From assembly GCA_031276965.1 (NCBI GenBank), contig JAISMC010000002.1:1-35340 (forward strand): DNA of 35,340 nucleotides. The letters run 5' to 3'. The notes below the pieces were generated by a model. It ran no database searches. It was not told the DNA's origin and saw only the letters and a program-made list of their open reading frames with translations. This document shows positions 1-7,800 of this stretch, one piece after another. Positions within the stretch are counted from its first letter, which is position 1. Every line of letters starts with the position of its first letter. This DNA comes from Treponema sp. (GTDB taxonomy: Bacteria > Spirochaetota > Spirochaetia > Treponematales > Breznakiellaceae). The translations under genes were made by a program, and so were the position numbers.

Positions 1-861
1 GCCAAAATCCGCATCAACCCCGGCAACATAGGGGGCCGGGAAAAGGTCGAGGCCGTGCTGGATAAGGCCGCCTCCCGGAAGGTCCCCATCCGCATAGGGG
101 TCAACGCGGGGAGCCTTCCGGGGGATCTGAGGCAGAAGGTCGATTCCGGGGAACTGGGCCGGGCCCTGGCCCTGGTGGAAGCGGCGGAAAGGGAGCTGGC
201 TATTTTTGAGGACTTTAACTTTAAGATGGTTCTGGTCTCAATGAAAGCCTCGGGAGTTGCCGATACTATAGAGGCGAACCGTATCCTGGCTTCCAGGACC
301 GGTGTGCCCCTCCATATTGGAGTAACCGAGGCGGGGCCCCTTATCGCCGGGGTGGTTCGGAATACCGCTGCCCTCTACTCCCTGCTTTGCGAAGGTATCG
401 GGGATACCATCCGGGTTTCCCTCTCGGATACCATGGAGAACGAGGTGATTGCCGGCCGGGAGATCCTTAATGCTGTTGGGAACAGCATTTTAGCCGCCGG
501 AGACGGCGCTGCGGCGGGGAAAGCGGCGGGGCCGGGTTTTTGCCGGATCCCTCCGGGGGTTACCGTTGTTTCCTGCCCCCGCTGCGGCAGAAACAGTTTC
601 GACACCCACGGCTTTACCCGGCGCTGGATGAACCGCCTCTACGCCCTGGACAAAAATCTTACCGTGGCCATTATGGGCTGTCCCGTCAACGGGCCCGGCG
701 AGGGGCGTCACGCCGATTTGGGCATCACCGGGGCGGGGGACAAGGTCCTCCTCTTCCGCCGCGGAGAGGTAATTAGAACCGTTAACGCCGCCGATGCGGA
801 TAAGGCCTTTGCCGAAGAACTGGAGCATTTGACCGGCGGGAAACAGGACGGACCGGCATAA
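1..861 (+). CDS. ispG: 4-hydroxy-3-methylbut-2-en-1-yl diphosphate synthase (IspG/GcpE), 5' part outside window
   Basis: This is the C-terminal 286 codons of IspG, the cytoplasmic [4Fe-4S] enzyme that converts methylerythritol cyclodiphosphate to HMBPP in the non-mevalonate isoprenoid pathway. The reading frame is open from base 1, so the GTG at 55 is not the start; roughly 100 N-terminal residues lie off the left edge. The opening residues KIRINPGNIG are a family signature at the end of the TIM-barrel half. The C-terminal reductase-like half holds the cluster ligands: CPRC (local residues 192 and 195) and the third cysteine in GCPVNGPGE (local residue 227), followed by the conserved Glu. The gene ends TAA 11 nt before the next GTG start, so the two are probably co-transcribed. 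Nothing appears broken. Confidence 0.96.
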   Translation, partial: AKIRINPGNIGGREKVEAVLDKAASRKVPIRIGVNAGSLPGDLRQKVDSGELGRALALVEAAERELAIFEDFNFKMVLVSMKASGVADTIEANRILASRTGVPLHIGVTEAGPLIAGVVRNTAALYSLLCEGIGDTIRVSLSDTMENEVIAGREILNAVGNSILAAGDGAAAGKAAGPGFCRIPPGVTVVSCPRCGRNSFDTHGFTRRWMNRLYALDKNLTVAIMGCPVNGPGEGRHADLGITGAGDKVLLFRRGEVIRTVNAADADKAFAEELEHLTGGKQDGPA

Positions 862-872
862 TCGGAGCAGTT

Positions 873-2012
873 GTGAAGAAGACCGCATGGGTATGTTTTT
901 TTCTCCTCCTTCTCCTCCCGGGGCTGCTTTATGCCCAGCGGCGGACCGTTCAGCCCTACTGGTACACGCTTGAGCAGGGGAAGCGGTACTTCCGGAACGG
1001 GGCCTACGGGGACGCCCTCAGGGCCTTTGAGGAGGCCCGAAGGGACCGGGAGGCCATGTATGCCCGGATGGAGCGGACCATGATAGAGCTCCTCTCCGTC
1101 CCCGAGGTGCGGCGGCTGGGGGATTCCCTGGAACAGGTGGAAGCCTATATTGCGGACAGGAACCGTTACGAGGCCGCCGCGGCCCTTAAAGAATTGTACT
1201 ACCGTATCCCCAAAGAATCCCTGGGCAACTCCGCCAAAAAAGTTCTGGAAGAGCTTGACCGCCTCAAGGCCTATCCCGAAGCGGAATACTGGATAGGAGA
1301 GGTATACCGCCTTGAGGGTGAAACCCTCATCGCCCTGGGGCAGTACGAAAAGGCCCTGGCCCGGCAGGATCTTCTTGAGACTCCCGGTTTTAATGTGGAA
1401 ATTTTGTATAAAACGGCGGAACTTCTGCGCCTGCGCCGGAACTATCCTGAAATGGAAAAACGGCTTCTGGAAATTATCGAAGGAAACGGACCGGACGGCC
1501 GTCCCAGGGATTTTCTCTGGACCGGCGGCGGCGGATCCCCGGCCAGAAACGCCATGGCCAGAACCCTGGAAACCCAGGGCATGGGCCGGTTTTTGACCCT
1601 CTACCGTTATGCCGACCCCGTTGTGGAACGGGCCCACCGGCTCCTGGGCTTCTATTACTATGCCGCCGGCCGCCATATTCCGGCGGCGGATCATCTGATG
1701 TTCGCTTTTTTAATGCAGACCTCAACCCTTATTGACGAGGTCTTAAAACACCGGTTTGACTATACCTTTACCAGCCTCGACGCCCTGATAGACGAAGCCG
1801 CCCGCCGCCCGGCCATGTCCTCCTATATGGCCGAGGCAGAGTACTATAAAACCATGTACTATCTTGGGGCCGCCCTCTATGGAAGCCTTAAGGTAAACGC
1901 CGCCAGGGAATTCTGGACCTTTACCGCAGGCCGGGCCGCCGGTCCCTGGAAGGGCCGGTCGGAACTCCAGTTAAGGAGCCCCTTTGTGGAGCGGGCCCTG
2001 GAGCGGCCCTAG
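873..2012 (+). CDS. Secreted TPR-like protein of unknown function
   Basis: The 379-residue product starts at GTG with GGAG five bases upstream. It begins with a typical signal peptide (two lysines, a Leu/Phe-rich core, LYA before the mature QRRT), so it is exported to the periplasm or outer membrane. The mature part is helical and shows degenerate TPR-type repeats, for example around residues 20-50 (GKRYFRNGAYGDALRAFEEA) and near 145-165 (ALGQYEKAL). No enzyme motif is visible. It follows ispG by 11 nt and I recall a similar neighbour in T. pallidum, so it is probably a conserved treponemal gene. Its stop TAG is supplied by the repeat element that starts at 2009. Function is unknown; a scaffold role is only what TPR folds usually imply. 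Confidence 0.85.
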   Translation: MKKTAWVCFFLLLLLPGLLYAQRRTVQPYWYTLEQGKRYFRNGAYGDALRAFEEARRDREAMYARMERTMIELLSVPEVRRLGDSLEQVEAYIADRNRYEAAAALKELYYRIPKESLGNSAKKVLEELDRLKAYPEAEYWIGEVYRLEGETLIALGQYEKALARQDLLETPGFNVEILYKTAELLRLRRNYPEMEKRLLEIIEGNGPDGRPRDFLWTGGGGSPARNAMARTLETQGMGRFLTLYRYADPVVERAHRLLGFYYYAAGRHIPAADHLMFAFLMQTSTLIDEVLKHRFDYTFTSLDALIDEAARRPAMSSYMAEAEYYKTMYYLGAALYGSLKVNAAREFWTFTAGRAAGPWKGRSELQLRSPFVERALERP

Positions 2013-2083
2013 GAGTTTGCTGCGCTTCGCTCGCAAAACCCTCAAAAATCGCCGGTAAGGCGATTTTTGCCTTGCAAATTCCG
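2009..2083 (+). repeat. Stop-codon-overlapping hairpin repeat, copy A
   Basis: A 75-bp element starts with CTAGGAGTTTG, whose TAG is the stop codon of the upstream gene, and ends GCAAATTCCG. The ends pair with each other (GGAGTTTGC with GCAAATTCC, one G-T). Inside sits a perfect 10-bp stem AAAAATCGCC / GGCGATTTTT (2044-2053 and 2059-2068, loop GGTAA), which with its T-run would work as an intrinsic terminator in either direction. A second copy with about 11 differences lies in inverse orientation at 4815-4890. A small extra hairpin CGGACC-AAA-GGTCCG follows at 2086-2100. Confidence 0.8.
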
Positions 2084-2118
2084 TTCGGACCAAAGGTCCG
2101 CGGATGCCGGATAATCGT

Positions 2119-2158
2119 GGTTTTTATGGTTTTTTCAACGAAAAAAGCCATAAAAACC
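2119..2158. terminator. Long AT-rich hairpin in the 2013-2282 intergenic region
   Basis: GGTTTTTATGGTTTTTT (from 2119) pairs with AAAAAAGCCATAAAAACC (2141-2158), about 17 pairs with one G-T wobble and a very short loop. The stem is AT-rich, so it is not a classical GC-stem terminator. Together with the repeat hairpin before it, it separates the ispG transcript from the UPRT-like gene. Confidence 0.5.
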
Positions 2159-2246
2159 TGCAAGCGCAGCCGGCTCCTGGTATAGCCTGTCAAGCCCCTT
2201 GTTCTTTGCGCTTACCATTGCTTCGTCCGCCGCGTTTTTTTAAGGG

Positions 2247-2274
2247 CTTTAAAAAAAACTTTCGGCCGTATACT
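2247..2274 (+). promoter_or_regulatory. Possible promoter of the UPRT-like gene, close to the start codon
   Basis: TATACT at 2269-2274 is a good -10 hexamer; the matching -35 region (CTTTAA at 2247-2252, spacing 16) is poor. The start codon ATG at 2283 is only 8 nt past the -10 box and there is no Shine-Dalgarno sequence before it. If this promoter is real the mRNA would be leaderless or nearly so. Confidence 0.4.
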
Positions 2275-2282
2275 ATGGCTTT

Positions 2283-3353
2283 ATGAACAAGGTAGTGCTT
2301 AAAGCGGAAGATCTGGACGGTTTCCTGGAAGAATCGGATAAATCCTCCATCTCCAAGATGGACAAAATTTACCGGGAAGTTTTAAGCTGTTTTAATTTTC
2401 TTTCCACCACCAGATCCGGCGCCGAACGGAAGCGGGAAGAGGCCAATCTGATCAGCCTCTACAACGAGATGGGGGCGATGATGCAGGAGATCTGCAGGAC
2501 CGAGCCCAATCTTCTGGTCTATTCCTTTCTTACCCCCCAGGAGAGCCATCCCGAAGCGTCCCGGCTTATAGCGAAGCTCCGGGACGAAAGGACCGAGCGG
2601 GAAGAATTTGTCTACTACATCCAGCGGGCCTACGAGATGCTCTTTAAGCTTGCCTACGGCGGGACCCCGGGGGAGCAGAAGAATTACCTCATCGTAAAAA
2701 CGCCCGTAACCATTCCGGTGCAGAACTATGCGGTTCATAAGATCACCAACATTGATGAAAAAATCGAAAACACCGTTATGTGCGTTATGCTCCGGGGGGC
2801 CCTGCTGCCCTCTATGATCATGTCCAAAGAGATTGAGGAATATTCGTCCCACGGCTATGTAAGCCCCTTCGCCCTGTTCAGGATACGGCGGGACGATACC
2901 AGGCACGAAAACGACATGGAGTACATCCTGGATTTGGATCGTTCCTACTTTAACATGGAAAAACTGGACGGCAAGGATCTTATCTTTGCCGATCCCATGA
3001 ACGCCACCGGCGGAAGCCTGGTAACGGTGGTAAAGTACCTTTTGGATCAGGGGATACAGCCCCGGTCGGTGCAGTTCTTTAACGCCATTGCCGCCCTCAA
3101 GGGGGCGCTCCGGGTGGTCCGGGCCCTGGACAACTGCAGGGTCTATACCCTCTGGATGGATCCGGTCCTGAACGAGGCGGCCTATATTATGCCCGGCCTG
3201 GGGGACGCCGGGGACAGAATCAACGGCAGGGACGAAGCGTGCTATCCCCGGAATATAATCCAGCTGGTGGCGGATTACGGATCGAACATCGCCAGGCTCT
3301 ACCGGGCCCAGCTCCGGGAAATCGAAGACACCGTCCTGGGTAACCGGACATGA
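2283..3353 (+). CDS. Uracil phosphoribosyltransferase-like protein with N-terminal extension
   Basis: The 356-residue protein contains the type I PRTase/UPRT core. The PRPP loop [11 protein letters not shown] lies near residues 235-246 (family pattern DPMLATGG). The C-terminal signature [16 protein letters not shown] lies near 297-312 and matches the uracil-binding PGLGDAGDR of UPRT. UPRT makes UMP from uracil and PRPP in the cytoplasm. A normal UPRT is about 208 residues; this one has roughly 105 extra N-terminal residues and about 40 extra C-terminal residues, with no domain I recognise. The stop overlaps the next gene's start (ATGA), implying translational coupling with the TPR lipoprotein. 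The core motifs look intact; whether the extension changes the substrate cannot be told from sequence. Confidence 0.85.
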   Translation: MNKVVLKAEDLDGFLEESDKSSISKMDKIYREVLSCFNFLSTTRSGAERKREEANLISLYNEMGAMMQEICRTEPNLLVYSFLTPQESHPEASRLIAKLRDERTEREEFVYYIQRAYEMLFKLAYGGTPGEQKNYLIVKTPVTIPVQNYAVHKITNIDEKIENTVMCVMLRGALLPSMIMSKEIEEYSSHGYVSPFALFRIRRDDTRHENDMEYILDLDRSYFNMEKLDGKDLIFADPMNATGGSLVTVVKYLLDQGIQPRSVQFFNAIAALKGALRVVRALDNCRVYTLWMDPVLNEAAYIMPGLGDAGDRINGRDEACYPRNIIQLVADYGSNIARLYRAQLREIEDTVLGNRT

Positions 3354-4291
3354 GGGCGTCCCGGCCCCGCATACTTCCCCGCAGGCGGAGGCTCCGCCGG
3401 CTTCTTCCGCCGGTGCATCTGCTGATACTTTCGGCATGCCTTTGCTGTTCCTGCGCGTCCCTTAAAGGCGCCGCCACGGCGGAGGAATACTATGCCCTGG
3501 GTCAGGCCTACTTTGAGCTGGGCAGGTACGACGAGGCGGAACGGTGGTTTAACCGGGCCCTGGCGGCGGACAAGACCAAGACCGCCTCGCAGTACAACCT
3601 GGGGCGCATTGCCTTTGAACAGGGCCGCTACGGCGAGGCCCTGCGCATCTTTGACGGCATCCTTGCGGACGACCCCGGCAATGTGCTGGCCCTTAAAGCG
3701 GCGGCCTATACCCGGATAAAGACCGGGGAGCCGGAAAAGGCGGAAGCCCTCTACAACCGGGTGCTGGAGCTGGTTCCCGAAAGCGCCGACGACGGCTACA
3801 ACTACGCGCTGGTCCTTTCCGCCCTGAACAAGCACGATAAGGCCGAGGAGGTCCTCTCCAGGTATCCCTTTGCCCTGGACGAAAACGGCAGCGCCCTGCT
3901 CCTTCTGGCCCGCGTCCAGCGGGCGCAGAACAAGGTGGAGGCGGCGGATACCTACGGCAGGTGGCTGCAGAACAACAGCGACCCCCAGGCGCGCTATGAA
4001 TATGCCCAGGCCCTGGAGCAGGGCGCCTTCTATGCCCGGGCCCTGGAGGAATACCGGGGCATCCTTGAATCGGTAAAACCCGGGGAAAAGCCCCCCCGTC
4101 CGGAACTGCGCTTTGCCCTGGCCCGTTTACTGCTGATTGCGGACAGCCAGAACGAAGAGGGCCTTACGGAGCTAAAGGCCGCCCTCTCGGAGGGTTTTGA
4201 CGGAGAAGACAAGCTGAGGGAACTGCTTGCCGACAGCCGGATAAGCCCCTCCCATAAAGAAGCAATAGAACAGATGCTTTCCGGTGAATAA
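3350..4291 (+). CDS. TPR-repeat lipoprotein
   Basis: The ATG overlaps the TGA of the upstream UPRT-like gene by 4 nt, so translation is probably coupled. The 313-residue product has a very basic N-terminus (residues 2-17), a hydrophobic core and a lipobox LSAC with Cys30 as the likely lipidated residue; three more cysteines follow at 32, 33 and 35. The mature chain carries TPR repeats: [20 protein letters not shown] near 45-64, then [20 protein letters not shown] near 80-99, then a third near 115-140. It is expected to be a periplasm-facing membrane-anchored scaffold. Partner and function are unknown. It is followed directly by repeat-rich non-coding DNA. Confidence 0.85.
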   Translation: MRASRPRILPRRRRLRRLLPPVHLLILSACLCCSCASLKGAATAEEYYALGQAYFELGRYDEAERWFNRALAADKTKTASQYNLGRIAFEQGRYGEALRIFDGILADDPGNVLALKAAAYTRIKTGEPEKAEALYNRVLELVPESADDGYNYALVLSALNKHDKAEEVLSRYPFALDENGSALLLLARVQRAQNKVEAADTYGRWLQNNSDPQARYEYAQALEQGAFYARALEEYRGILESVKPGEKPPRPELRFALARLLLIADSQNEEGLTELKAALSEGFDGEDKLRELLADSRISPSHKEAIEQMLSGE

Positions 4292-4304
4292 TTCCGCTTA
4301 AAAA

Positions 4305-4400
4305 ACCACGAACCACACGAACAGGCACGAAGAGGATTAACCACGAACGGCACGAACAGGTACGAACTTATTGTTCGATAACTTCTTCAACTTCTTCCGT
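4305..4400 (-). repeat. Dispersed GTTCGTG/GTGGTT repeat, copy 1
   Basis: Read on the minus strand this stretch begins GAAGAAGTTGAAGAAG and continues through repeated TTCGTG and GTGGTT hexamers. The same order of words occurs on the plus strand at 33972-34047 and, without the first part, at 34159-34224. It is a dispersed intergenic repeat whose translation gives meaningless NHEPHE-like peptides. Confidence 0.7.
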
Positions 4401-4407
4401 TTGTGCG

Positions 4408-4680
4408 GGCGTTACAAGGCCGGACTCTGGCGGACCAACGCCGGACCCTGGCGTTACAAGGCCGGACTCTGGCGTTACAACGCCGGACTCTGGCGTTACA
4501 ACGCCGGACTCTGGCGTTACAACGCCGGACCCTGGCGTTACAACGCCGGACTCTGGCGTTACAACGCCGGACTCTGGCGTTACAACGCCGGACTCTGGCG
4601 TTACAACGCCGGACCCTGGCGTTACAACGCCGGACCCTGGCGTTACAACGACAGACCCTGGTGTTACAACGCCGGAGGGC
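4408..4680. repeat. Tandem array of 13 x 21 bp units with palindromic core
   Basis: Units begin at 4408 and then every 21 bp to 4660. The usual unit is the 14-mer GGCGTTACAACGCC (arms GGCGTT and AACGCC, 2-nt loop) followed by GGACTCT or GGACCCT. Units 1 and 3 have AAGGCC in place of AACGCC. Unit 2 reads GGCGGACC, and units 12 and 13 are degenerate. The unit is exactly 7 codons, so it reads through as WRYNAGL or WRYNAGP on plus and as RCNARVR on minus. No spacer diversity is present, so it is not a CRISPR. It could be a minisatellite, a multi-site protein-binding array or a coding repeat. Confidence 0.9.
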
Positions 4681-4764
4681 AGAGGGGGTGCGCCTGTCCC
4701 TTCCTTTGAGCGTTTTCCGCGCCTCTGCGCTTACACGGGGTCCTGGCAGCCTGTGGCGCTTGTG

Positions 4765-4794
4765 GATTTTTTGCGCTTGATGCCGCAAAAAATC
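4765..4794. terminator. Hairpin, possible terminator of the large minus-strand gene
   Basis: GATTTTTTGCG (4765-4775) pairs perfectly with CGCAAAAAATC (4784-4794), an 11-bp stem with an 8-nt loop. It lies about 95 bp beyond the stop codon of the large outer-membrane protein gene. Confidence 0.45.
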
Positions 4795-4814
4795 CCCGGT
4801 TATTGGGCTGCTTT

Positions 4815-4890
4815 CGGAGTTTGCAGGGTAAAAAATCCCCTGACCGGCGGTTTTTGGGGGTTTTACGCGCGAAGCGCAACAAACTCCTAG
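4815..4890 (-). repeat. Stop-codon-overlapping hairpin repeat, copy B
   Basis: On the minus strand this element starts CTAGGAGTTTG, and its TAG is the stop codon of the 1638-residue outer-membrane protein gene. It ends TGCAAACTCCG, so the ends form a perfect 8-bp inverted repeat GGAGTTTG / CAAACTCC. It matches copy A at 2009-2083 with about 11 differences over 76 positions. The inner terminator stem is weakened by one mismatch and one wobble. Confidence 0.8.
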
Positions 4891-7800
4891 AAGGTGATGT
4901 TCAGGGTGGTTCCTACGGTTCCGATAAAGGAAAGGATCTCGGTCCGCTCGTCCTGGGTACAGTCCAGTTTTGCAAAGACCGAAAGATACAGCCTTCCCAT
5001 GACCCGGATAATCGATTCGTGCCCCAGGATAAGCGAGAACCGGGTGTATCCGCCGGAATTGTCAATCATCAGCTCCATGCTTTCTTTTCTAAGCCGCTCA
5101 TATTCCGCGGCCGCCAGGCTGGAGAGGGCGGGCCAGGTGCTTTTGTTTTCAATTTTGTTGGCGGTCCAGTCGTAGAGCAGGCCCAGGATGGTTTTCTTCG
5201 CCAATACGGTCCAGTCGATAGTGAGGCTTTCGACCCAGCCGCTGTCGCTCATGGTAAAGGTATTGGTCAGGGAAAGCCGGGAGCCGAGAAAGCCGTAGAA
5301 GTCCATGGACTGCTCCGCCTGGATCCGCCAGGAAGGATCCTCGCCCTTGGGGAAGGCCGCCGCCGCTCCCAGGGAATGGGAGATCTCATCGTTTTCATAG
5401 AACGTAAAGAGGGGTTTAGCCCCAAAGGCGCCGAACATGTTTATCCCCTGGAAACCCAGGGAAACGCCGGTATTAAGCACGTCCGTCCGGGTATCCAGCT
5501 TGTGTTCCAGGGTACGGTCCATCTGGTATTGGAAGCTCCGGGGGATAAAAAGGGAGCTTAGGCCGTAGCTGCCGGGAAACTGAAGGGTCAGGGCAAGCCT
5601 GTCGCTGAAACGGCCGTATTCGGTAATTTCGGCGCTGTCCGACTTTGAAAGGCTCCTGTCCAGCGTTCCCGGCAGGAAGGGGTCAAAGAACGAATAGAGG
5701 GGCGGGGTAAGCCAGAGGAGGGGCGTGTCGGCAAGACTCTCCAGGTATTTATACTGGTCGTTGCGGAAATCGTTCCCCGAATAGAAGAGGCTCCGGGTAA
5801 AGTACCGTTCCCCCCGGAACAGCCCCCGGTAATTGCCGAACACGAAGGGAAAGTCAAGCCGTCCCGTGGTGGCGGACTGGGTGCTGTTGACGGGTTTTGA
5901 AAAATTCGACGAGCCGTCGATTGAAAATTCAAGGCCCACGGGACGGGTATCCAGGGCCGCCCTGAAAAGCCCGTGGGCGTCCCGCCTTGAAGCGCCGCCG
6001 CCCGGATCCGGCATCAGGGGCTCCCAGCTTCTGGCCCAGGTTTCGGCATAGTTGGGCATCCACTGGTCCGGCTGATTCGTATTTTCGGACCAGCGCCAGT
6101 CCGCGTCAAAGGAAACCCCCGAAGCAGTTTCGGGATTGGGGGTAACTCCCAGGGAGGCCCGCCACTGACGCTGGAGTTTTTCGTATTCGTATACGATGTC
6201 TGCGTTAAAGCTGGAACGGATCAGCGAAGACCAGCCCAGAGAGAAATGGTGATTCATGGTACGGTCGTGGGGGGCGGCGGCGAAAGATTCCCCCAGGGAG
6301 AAGGGCCCCCAGGAACGGGAAACGCCGTGTCCGGCGGTCCAGTACGAATAGTCGTTGGCGGAGAGGAAGGATATGTCCGTACTGAGGGCGGCGCCGAGGA
6401 ATTTTGTTTCCAGCCGGGACCGGTTCATAACGCCGTAGAACAGCTCCGACTCCGGCGTAAAGGGATCCCCCCGGACGCCGCTTTCCAGCGCGGTGGTAAT
6501 TTTTACATCCGACAGAACCGCGGCGCCGTTAACGGAGAGGAGTTCTCCGGGACGGTTCCATTCGACCACGGTTCCGCCGTTAAAGCGGTAGGACGGGGAG
6601 GGATCCTCCAGGATAATCTCGTCCACCGAGAAGGTCCCGTCGGGGAGGCTGGGACCGGCGCTTTTCAGGTAGAGGGCCGCGTACCCCGACTGGCCCGAAC
6701 TGTCTTCGGCATAGCCCCCCATGCCGGGCGCTTCGGAACCGCTCTTCCGCAGGGCCGAGGGCCGGTAAAAAACCGAGCCGGTCCGGGCGCCGTTTACATA
6801 GACGGCGCTGTCCCCGCCGCCGTAACGGATCTCCACCTTGGACCATTGGCCGGGGGTAAAGAGGCCGGCGTCAATGTCCTTTGCTTCCAGGGCGGCGGGA
6901 CCGTTGGGACCCCGGCCTGCGATGAAGCGGAAGGCGCTGCCCGGAGGAAGAGGAGAAGCCGTATCCGGTCCCTTGATGAAAAAGCTGAGGGTCCGGTAGT
7001 TGGACAGGGGAATGGCGCTGGTCCTGCCGTCTATCCCCGCCGCGCTGGTGTCGGAATAGGCGGCTAAATCGTGCCACTTGACCTCCAGGACCCGCTGGCC
7101 GCCGCCGGAGTGCAGCCTGCTGACGGTACTGTTTGAAAGGGAGGGGTCCCAGACTTCCGCCGCCGAGACCGAGGGGAAACCGGCGTTGCCGTCGGGGGCT
7201 CTGGAGACGGTCCCGGCGGGATCGGCGGTGATGGGCCTAAAGCCGGAACCCCGGATAATGGGCCGGGCGATCAGGACCGCCTTATCGTTAACAGGGGATG
7301 AACCCGTATTGATAATGATAAGCCGCATGTATTTGGCATCCAGAAGCTTCCGCCGGTCCTCGTCGTTCAAGGTAAAACCCGCGATCCCGGAGGAACCGGC
7401 GTAGGGAATATTCGCTTCCACAATAAGGCCGGGATTTTCATTGCCGCCGCTGCCGCCGCTGTCTTTATTGGAGAGGCTGCCGAACTGTATTATCATCCTG
7501 AAGTCTGTCAAGGCCGGCGTCCAGGCTGTTTTTGTGGCTATGTCGTAGAACCGGTAAGGAACCTGTATTTGTTCGGCGCCTTCGAAGGCCGCTCCGTCCT
7601 CGCCCAGGGGAACCTGGAAACCCGTCCAGGAACCGGCGGCGAGGGTATCGAATTCCGCCGCCAGGATCTCCGAAGCAAGAACCGAATCTCTGGCCAGGTA
7701 GGGGCCGCTTTCCCCGGAAACGACGGAGGCCCCGGACCAGCCGATGTCCATGATGCTGGTGGAACCGAACAGATCGGTGTTGCGGAAGTTGCGGTATACC

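Larger units (their letters stand above)
4292..4886. other. Repeat-rich non-coding region
   Basis: About 595 bp without a convincing gene. From left to right it holds a copy of the GTTCGTG-type dispersed repeat, a 13-unit 21-bp tandem array, an 11-bp-stem hairpin, and copy B of the stop-codon-overlapping hairpin element. Open frames of 112-133 codons cross the array on both strands, but they exist because the unit is a multiple of three with no stop in several frames. None shows a recognised domain or a convincing ribosome binding site. Confidence 0.7.

Noticed and set aside
708-1694. 328-codon minus-strand open frame across ispG and the TPR gene
   Set aside because: It spans two well-supported plus-strand genes and has no start signal or motif.
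4408-4680. CRISPR array
   Set aside because: The units are contiguous 21-bp copies with almost identical spacers and there are no cas genes nearby.
4387-4788. 133-codon minus-strand frame with RCNARVR repeats as a gene
   Set aside because: The frame is open because the 21-bp unit lacks stops. Plus frames of similar length are equally open, and I see no convincing ribosome binding site, so I keep it as a repeat only.
6246-7067. 273-codon plus-strand frame opposite the giant outer-membrane protein gene
   Set aside because: Low-complexity Gly/Val/Pro translation; the minus frame is uninterrupted across it and looks like a real barrel protein.
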